A DNA stretch of 64,000 nt from Uranotaenia lowii (Eukaryota > Arthropoda > Insecta > Diptera > Culicidae). The first letter of the stretch is position 1. Each line of letters begins with the position of its first letter. Where the stretch lies: NCBI RefSeq assembly GCF_029784155.1, contig NC_073691.1, positions 145,330,496-145,394,495 on the forward strand. The letters run 5' to 3'. The notes under the pieces are model-generated. The model made no database searches, was not told the DNA's origin, and saw only the letters and a program-made list of their open reading frames with translations. A program made the translations under genes and the position numbers. Below are positions 57,766 to 64,000 of this stretch, piece by piece.

Positions 57766-58446
57766 TACACGCTAACTTTTGGCTACCCCTTAACGAATAC
57801 TTTTGACCCGTTACTCGATAAGACTGGGAGAACTCCTTTTTAAGGATAAAGTCGCTGTACCCCTTAAGGGGTACTCAGCTTCATAACGCTTGTAGCGGAT
57901 CAAAATTACCCCTTATTCCAAACGACCGGATGAAGATTACCCCTTATTTGAGACGCTTTCGTATGGTGGAAATTTTAAGAGCCGCTTATGGAAAATATGT
58001 TTGCTGGGAAATAAATCACTACAAATATCATGTTCCATTTGGTTTATTAAAAAATTACAATAAATAAATTCATTCACCATTTTTTATTTACCATCCATGT
58101 TAATCCACCGCGATTCCGGTTTCACTCATCGGCTAACAAATTTCCAACGCCCTCGTCCGGAACTGTGCAGTTCTGAAATAATTACATGAATAATTAAAAT
58201 CTCACAAAGGAAGCAAAATAATCATACAATAAAATACTTACAATCTTCTCCATCAAGCAATTTACCGAGCAAATGATAACGCTTTCAATGTAACATCTAA
58301 AACTACCCCTTTGAAGCGGACTCGAGCTTTTTGAAATAAAGGGTAATATTGACCCGATAAAATGACCCTTTATTTGACAGATCGTTGCGGTTCTCAATAA
58401 CGGGTCAATTTTACGCCTTTAAGGGGTAGCCAAAAGTTAGCGTGTA
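57766..58446. mobile_element. MITE with 28-bp perfect TIRs
   Basis: The first and last 28 bp (57766-57793 and 58419-58446) are exact inverted repeats beginning TACACGCTAACTTTTGGCTA; the outer TA is probably the target duplication. Inside, 57857-57874 is a perfect 18-bp palindrome centred on TTAA, and words such as ACCCCTTATT and GACCCGTTA recur in both orientations. No transposase. Removing it would join ATTTGCA to GTTCAGTGAC, restoring the leader downstream of the promoter-like site. Confidence 0.85.
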
Positions 58447-58527
58447 GTTCAGTGACAACCGTGGCGCAACATTTACCAGTTGCAGAGACAGCGAGCAGCG
58501 ATGACAACCGTCAGCATCGTAGACAGC

Positions 58528-59195
58528 CATAACATAAGTCGTAAGAAGAAACCTTTGCTAACGGTCGTTTTGCTACAAATACTTGGGGTGCGTGTTGTTG
58601 TTGTTTTGGCAGGCAACACTAGTCTTGAAACCCAAAAGTTTTCCGGGATTAATTCCGAAGCTAGACGGTGCGTTTAGACTCTAGCTGCCGTCTCGCTCTA
58701 AACACACCATCGCGGTCGTCCCTCTCCCAGGCCGCTAGCGCCTCTAATCAGTTCAGAGATAAGGAAGTTCCTTTTCGGCGATAACAGTGCGGAATTCAAA
58801 ACCGCTACCGTACGGGAAACTGTTGTCTTCCTCTAAAACTGCCAACATATTGTAAACTTTAGAGTATGCTGGCAGCTTTAGAGGAAGACAACAGGTTCCC
58901 GTACGGTGGCGATACTGAATCTCGCACTATATTGTCATATCCCGTTAAGGAACTTCTAAATTTCGGTTGAACAGATTAGAGGTGCTAGCTATCTGGGAGA
59001 GGGACGAACGCGACGGCGTGTTTAGAGCGCGATGGCAGCTAGAGTCTAAACGCGTCGTCTAGCATCGGAATTAATTCCGGAAAACTTTTGGGTTTGAAGA
59101 CTAGTGCTGCCTGCCAAAACAACAACAAACCGCACCCCAAGTATTTGTAGAAAAAGGACCGTTAGAAAAGGCTTCTTCTTATGTCTTATGTTATG
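58528..59195. repeat. ~670-bp imperfect hairpin (foldback repeat)
   Basis: The left arm 58528-58849 and right arm 58865-59195 are inverted copies at roughly 85% identity around a 15-nt loop. Identity is highest near the loop (TGTTGTCTTCCTCTAAA) and in the outer third. Each arm, read outward-in, is open for a related short peptide (KKKPLLTVVLLQILGV and KKKPFLTVLFLQILGV), so the arms have diverged with few frame-breaking changes there. In the left arm an ATG lies at 58501. It could be a foldback transposon or a source of long hairpin RNA. Origin unknown. Confidence 0.8.
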
Positions 59196-60917
59196 ACAAG
59201 TGAAAGCACGTAGGCACAATGAAATCTGTACAACAACCAGGTGGCGAAGATAGACAGAACTCACGCACACAAGTTCGTATGTTTTGGAGTAAGAATATTG
59301 ACAGCTTGAGCCGTATTTTTTCTTTACAATAAGAAATTTGTCTGTATTCTTGAGGTAAATGTTTGTTGATTTTGATTTGAATGAATTTTAATGAAAATAA
59401 TGAAGAACATTATTCTTCATAACATAACAACTATTCACAACCTACAAATAAAAATGATCACATTGAATATGTTTTGGATGATTATTCGGATTTTCACTCC
59501 GCTCTCGGTACCAAATCTAATCGAAGCATAGCACATTTAATTGAGCAAAGTATCAATCATTAGGTTGCAGAAAAAGGGTGAGGCGCCTTCTCAACACACA
59601 CACACACACACATCAGCAAATCATCAAAACACAAACATGTGAAATGACGCTAATCCAACCGTCTTAAACTGAAACTAGCATCAGCAGAATAAAAACTTTC
59701 ATCGTTGGCTTGGCTGTCCATAGCAAAAACAAAATAGAAGGCTACCTACCTATAAAAAGTGTGGGAGGAAAAAAAAAGTTTTCCTATTTATTTTTGTGCT
59801 TGTTGGTGGAACACCAACAGCTCACATGGTCTCGCAGAGTGTCCCCTCGTACACATTTCGGCAGCGACTCACACACAAATACTTAGAAGACATCGCACGA
59901 TGACGACGTCTCGGAACAATTGGAGCGGCACTAATGAGGAGCAGCGAGTAATGTCGTATGTGTGATGTGTGTGTGTGCGCCAGTTAAAAGAAAGGCAACA
60001 AAAATGGACACCCTGACCGAACCAACCCTAGAGAGGGTTGACAAAAGCTATGATTGTGCCTTTCGGAGCAAGAGGTAGTGTTCCAAGAATTTGGTGGGGT
60101 GCAGCAGCCCTCACTTACGAGCTGCACACGTTTGGCCTGATTTTAGTTTTCTTGAGAAGAGTGGAAGGATGAGAAGAGGACTCAAGCGGGGGTGGTTTAC
60201 TGCAAATAAGAATGCAATTCGGGCGGACCGATAAATCGGATGATTGAGTGGTTTTAAGGATACCTTTGTTTGTTGCCTTGGTTTAAGCATCCGAAGAATA
60301 AGAGTTCAATAGAATTTTTGAAATTTTCGTTACCACAGAATAATTTTGTATATGAAAAAGAACATTGATACCGTTAAACAAAACTCTAGGAGTTCGTGAT
60401 ACATTTTACGCAATAAGTTTTGTTATCCTCAAAATATCGTTATCCAATTAATCCAACATTTTATTTTTCTCTTCAAAACTTCGTTACTCTGTGATTTACT
60501 GCCGAGCAAACCCGTGAAATGACATGTTTCAAAACACGTGTTAAAACTAAGGCCACATTTTTATTTGTCATTTTCTGGGAGCATCGAAATTGCATCATAG
60601 TATCTATCGCTAGAGCGAAATGTGCATTGATCTGATGCCAGTTGACATAGATAGTATAGCTTGAAAGAAGGGAAGAAGGACCTTGTTGTTAAATTCCCGG
60701 AAAAAAAGGATAGCTAGGAAGAAGGGAAGATTTACACGAAATGTAATGGAAGTGCTAGAGGGGAATGGCAATAAAGAGAGGAAATACGCCAATGATCATG
60801 CAAATAGCAGAGAAATGATAGCATTTGTGTAACCAATGATTGGTGTTGTGTTCAATTGTGCACATATGAATGCGAAAATGAGTAATGGTTGTAAAATTTT
60901 AATATTACCCTTACAAC
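59196..60917. other. No gene recognised; CA microsatellite
   Basis: (AC)n at about 59598-59613 and a GC-richer patch at 59750-60240. Open frames are short and unidentified. Confidence 0.35.
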
Positions 60918-61178
60918 CCCGTACTCGTGAGATCCGCCGGCGCAAGATCAGCGGAAGTCGTGCCTACTATGGACTCCACAAGCAACTGCAGTCGAGAAGA
61001 CTTAGCCCTCGCACGAAGTGTAAACTGTATATGACGCTCATTAGACAGGATGTTCTCTACGGGCGCGAGACATGGATATTGCTCGAGAAGGACCTGCGTA
61101 CACTCGAAGTATTCGAGCGACGAGTGTAAAGAACCATTTTCGGCGGCATTCGAGGAATTGGAAGAGAGAGAATTTTAG
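60918..61178 (+). pseudogene. Non-LTR reverse transcriptase C-terminal fragment
   Basis: TREIRRRKISGSRAYYGLHK, then SRRLSPRTKCKLYMTLIR, then LLEKDLRTLEVFERRV, a stop, then RTIFGGIRG. The first part is clearly homologous to the fragment at 50547-50740 on the other strand (shared REIRRR, SRRLSPRTK, TLIR). It covers only part of the region after the catalytic domain. A stop and loss of similarity beyond about 61178 show decay. Confidence 0.85.
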
Positions 61179-62714
61179 GAATCATGCTCATCAAACTACG
61201 TCGTGAGATAGAATACTCTGTTAATAAAATAACGCCAAGGCGGGTAAAGCTTCAGGTGTGTTCTTATACCAATGCACGGAATCGTCCATCTTGTGACAGG
61301 CAATCGTAATCGTAGGCATGGTAGGCGAACAAGTCGCTGTCAAAAAGCGCTCCGTATCCAGCCAAAATACACAGGGATGTAAATTTTAAAATTTATTATC
61401 GTAAATATTGATGTTTTTGCTTAATATTCAGGTTTTTGCTTTTGTCTTTGAATGAATACGCCGCATGTATAATTTTTAATTCACTTTTTTTTTCCAAAAC
61501 TGAACATTGCGTCAGGCTGGAATGATTGTTGCATAAGATGATTATCAGCACGGGGTTGTTTTTGCTGATCAGCGTCATCAGCATCCTCGAATGGTTCCGG
61601 AACACCATGATTTTTCGGTCAGCATCACCTGCACACTCGAATTGTTCTGTCAAAAGTTTCTCCGGATAATTACTGTCCCATAAACTTACTATTTAAAAAG
61701 ACTCTAGAAGTGATGCTGTAGCTACGCCTTTGAACGTCTCGTTTCCGAATAATTTTTCAACTAGTTTACTTTGTGTCCGACGCGCAAACTGACTTGAAAT
61801 ATAAAAAGGCAAAAGTTTAATATTTGCATTCAATTTGAAATCGAGCGGATATAATTTTACACTGTTTGTGATATAAATTTCATTGACCGGCTGATTTTTT
61901 TAACACTGATTTAGCGTGTTTTTTTAACACTGATGGCAACCCAGTGACAACCTGAGGAGTGTATTCGAAAAAAAAAACAACACTTTGTTTTGTTAATAAC
62001 TTCTGCAAGCATGAATGAAAACTGAAGAAATTTTCAGTGAAGCTAGTTAAATTTTTACACGTGCAAATTTTTGTGACGTTCTGTCAAGTGGTTATTGAGA
62101 TATCGTCTAATACAGGATCACGATAAATTCAGGAAAGTCCCAGTGGGATACTCAAAAACAGCTGTAATTCAACTATTTGATTATAATTCATATGGTAAAT
62201 CGTTTGAGGAGTCCTAGTGAATCTAAAAGTGTGCTAATTCATTCTAACTTTCACTGTTCATGAAGTAAAGATGATTGATTTCATGAAGGTAGCGAATATA
62301 AGAAGTTTTTCAAACGCAAATCTGGTCCGGGAGTGACTAAAAGAATTTTTTTTACTTGTTCATCTAGCTGACTTATGACTTCATTTCTGCAAGAAAAAAA
62401 CTGCTCGCCGTAAAACTAAACAAAATACGGAGGTAAAGTCGTGCGTAAATTATTAGAACCGCTGGCGTGGATATATTTTGCATTTCACAAAATTGCTTTA
62501 CGGACAGCAAAACGAAAAAAATATAGAAAGAAGGTTGTCTCAAAATGCGACCTTTTTCACAGCTTAATTCTTTTACTTCTTCTTCTTCTTCTTCTTCATA
62601 CGGTGTCTATAACCGGAACAATAAGATCCTACAGCTGTTTCATCACATTTGGTGGTCGGTAGTCATTTTTACCGAGCGCAGAAATTTCATTACGGAAAAT
62701 AAAACTGTAAGATG
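61179..62714. other. No gene recognised
   Basis: AT-rich. TTTTTTAACACTGAT occurs twice near 61896-61934. A (TTC)n run is at about 62575-62597. No coding region was identified. Confidence 0.35.
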
Positions 62715-63630
62715 TAGGGGAGAATGAGGATACTTGATCCCTGGGGATACTTGATTCCTCAGCTATATCTCCAAACTGGAATGTCGTACAAAGATCAAAT
62801 GTTCCAGAAAAATGTGCCAAATGGAACAAAACAGGCAATGGTTGAAGCTCAAAAAATTTTAACAAAATAAGTTTTTGGGTTATTGAACTTTGTTTGAAAA
62901 ATTTCACAAAATCGTACGTCGTACGCAATTTCACAAAAATATTTATTCCAATGCATCAATCTTTCGAGTGTAAAATGAACTTAAAAATACAATATTTTCA
63001 AAGCGATGGAAAACTCCCAACTTTTTTTCAGAAAAAGTGTTCTAAAATGTTGATTTTGGGTACAATTGATCCCTAATATATGGGTACAAATGATCCCGGT
63101 ATATTCTTCTTCTCAATGGATCGTGGTCATTGCTGATTACGAGATTACTAATATTTATCCAATAGCTAATATTCATCCACCAATTATCTGAAGAAAAGGC
63201 AAGAGACAAGAGAAAATAATTGACTTTCTCTTGTTTATAAAAAGTTGCGCCCGTAATATGCAATGTCATAAGGGTTGAGAATAAGCTATAGATTTTTTTC
63301 TGACAATTATATATTGTGAAATGAGAACAAACATGACCAAAATAGTTAATTAACATTCTATCTTGGGGTTTTGTTTGATTTTTCCCATGGATTAGGGCTT
63401 CCTGAATAAAGGATCAAGTCTCCCCTAACTTTAAAATTATCGCAATTTTTTTACTCCCACGAAAATGCTTCTAGTTCATCTACGGGTTCAAGAATCGTTC
63501 TAATTTTAGGAGCATAGAAACTTTAAGTTACACGCTGTCAGAAAATGTAAAAGAGTGCGAGTTGCTAAATTTTTTCAAAAAGATATGGTAAAAATAAGAA
63601 AAAGGGTTCAAGTATCCCCACTCTCCCCTA
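62715..63630. mobile_element. TA-flanked MITE, second copy of the 36039 family
   Basis: Starts TAGGGGAGAATGAGGATACT at 62715 and ends CCACTCTCCCCTA at 63630. The order of internal blocks is the reverse of the copy at 36039-37017, so it is in the opposite orientation. The block coding FDLCTTFQFGDIAEESSIPR on the - strand matches a similar run in the other copy, but this is DNA-level homology, not a gene. Confidence 0.85.
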
Positions 63631-64000
63631 AACATCGCACTCGTTTTCACGCACACTAACGTACGGATTGAATCGAAAACCCAAGTCGTTTTACTTATTC
63701 GAACGGAATTAAAATCCAATCCAGAATTGAAACAAAAATTCACTATAAAATGTCAAATAGCGTCAAATTCGTGAGTTTCCTCCTGCTTAAGCCATGTTCT
63801 ATATAAAACGTATTACAAAATTGTTGAGGAATATACCTACAAAAATATTTACTGGGAATCTCAGTCCCCTGTTCTTTATCATGGCCGTTTCTTAGTTCCT
63901 AAAGTTTTCCCCATTAAAATTCATGGGCCACACGAATGAACTATTACGGCTTTTCATATGTGCAAGTTAGTTGGTTTAAAAAAAATAGGAATTTGGTGTT
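63631..64000. other. No feature seen
   Basis: Anonymous AT-rich DNA to the end of the window. Confidence 0.35.

Overview
The window looks like AT-rich, non-coding nuclear DNA of an insect, most likely a dipteran and probably a mosquito. The grounds are two decayed Tc1/mariner-superfamily transposases with a DD37E spacing (a type first described in mosquitoes), a mariner-like relative of the three-Asp type, an RTE-like non-LTR retrotransposon, many MITEs with TA, 8-bp or 9-bp target duplications, and kilobase-scale simple-sequence arrays. The species assignment is inference. I recognise no host protein-coding exon with confidence, and no rRNA or tRNA gene. The only long intact coding region is the retrotransposon ORF at 37076-40183 (- strand).

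Layout. 1-5.8 kb: a hAT-like MITE, a Helitron-like 3' end, the first DD37E transposon copy (1765-2788) and a 12-bp minisatellite. 5.8-13.2 kb: mostly unremarkable AT-rich DNA with a degenerate ~150-bp tandem repeat at 8.8-9.6 kb. 13.2-28 kb: a MITE with a 9-bp target duplication, then three large arrays: a 13-bp unit (14.2-16.7 kb), a 7-bp unit (18.6-23.4 kb, interrupted by a 198-bp perfect inverted repeat) and a second 7-bp unit (26.7-27.9 kb). This stretch is bracketed by two sequences that look like recursive splice sites on the + strand (14104/14105 and 28965/28966), so the window may lie inside one very long intron. 30-37 kb: a series of TIR elements.

35.95-41.75 kb is a nested structure that can be read in order. 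A small LTR element (235-bp LTRs, 5-bp duplication AGCTC, primer-binding-site and polypurine-tract candidates, no gag or pol, and a 77-bp tandem array inside) carries two insertions in its 5' LTR: a TA-flanked MITE and a full-length RTE-like retrotransposon with a 13-bp target duplication and an intact 1035-residue endonuclease-reverse transcriptase.

42-64 kb: anonymous DNA with triplet repeats, a hAT MITE with an 8-bp duplication, a second DD37E copy fused to a mariner remnant (47.5-49.8 kb), two non-LTR reverse-transcriptase fragments, a ~2.6-kb degenerate GATC-rich satellite with a ~0.7-kb higher-order repeat, a TATA/initiator-like promoter downstream of 72-bp repeats, a MITE with 28-bp perfect TIRs, a ~670-bp imperfect hairpin, and a second copy of the TA-flanked MITE. 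The elements do not form a pathway. They record successive insertions: autonomous elements (RTE, and ancestral Tc1/mariner and hAT elements elsewhere in the genome) could have supplied the enzymes that moved the many non-autonomous ones.
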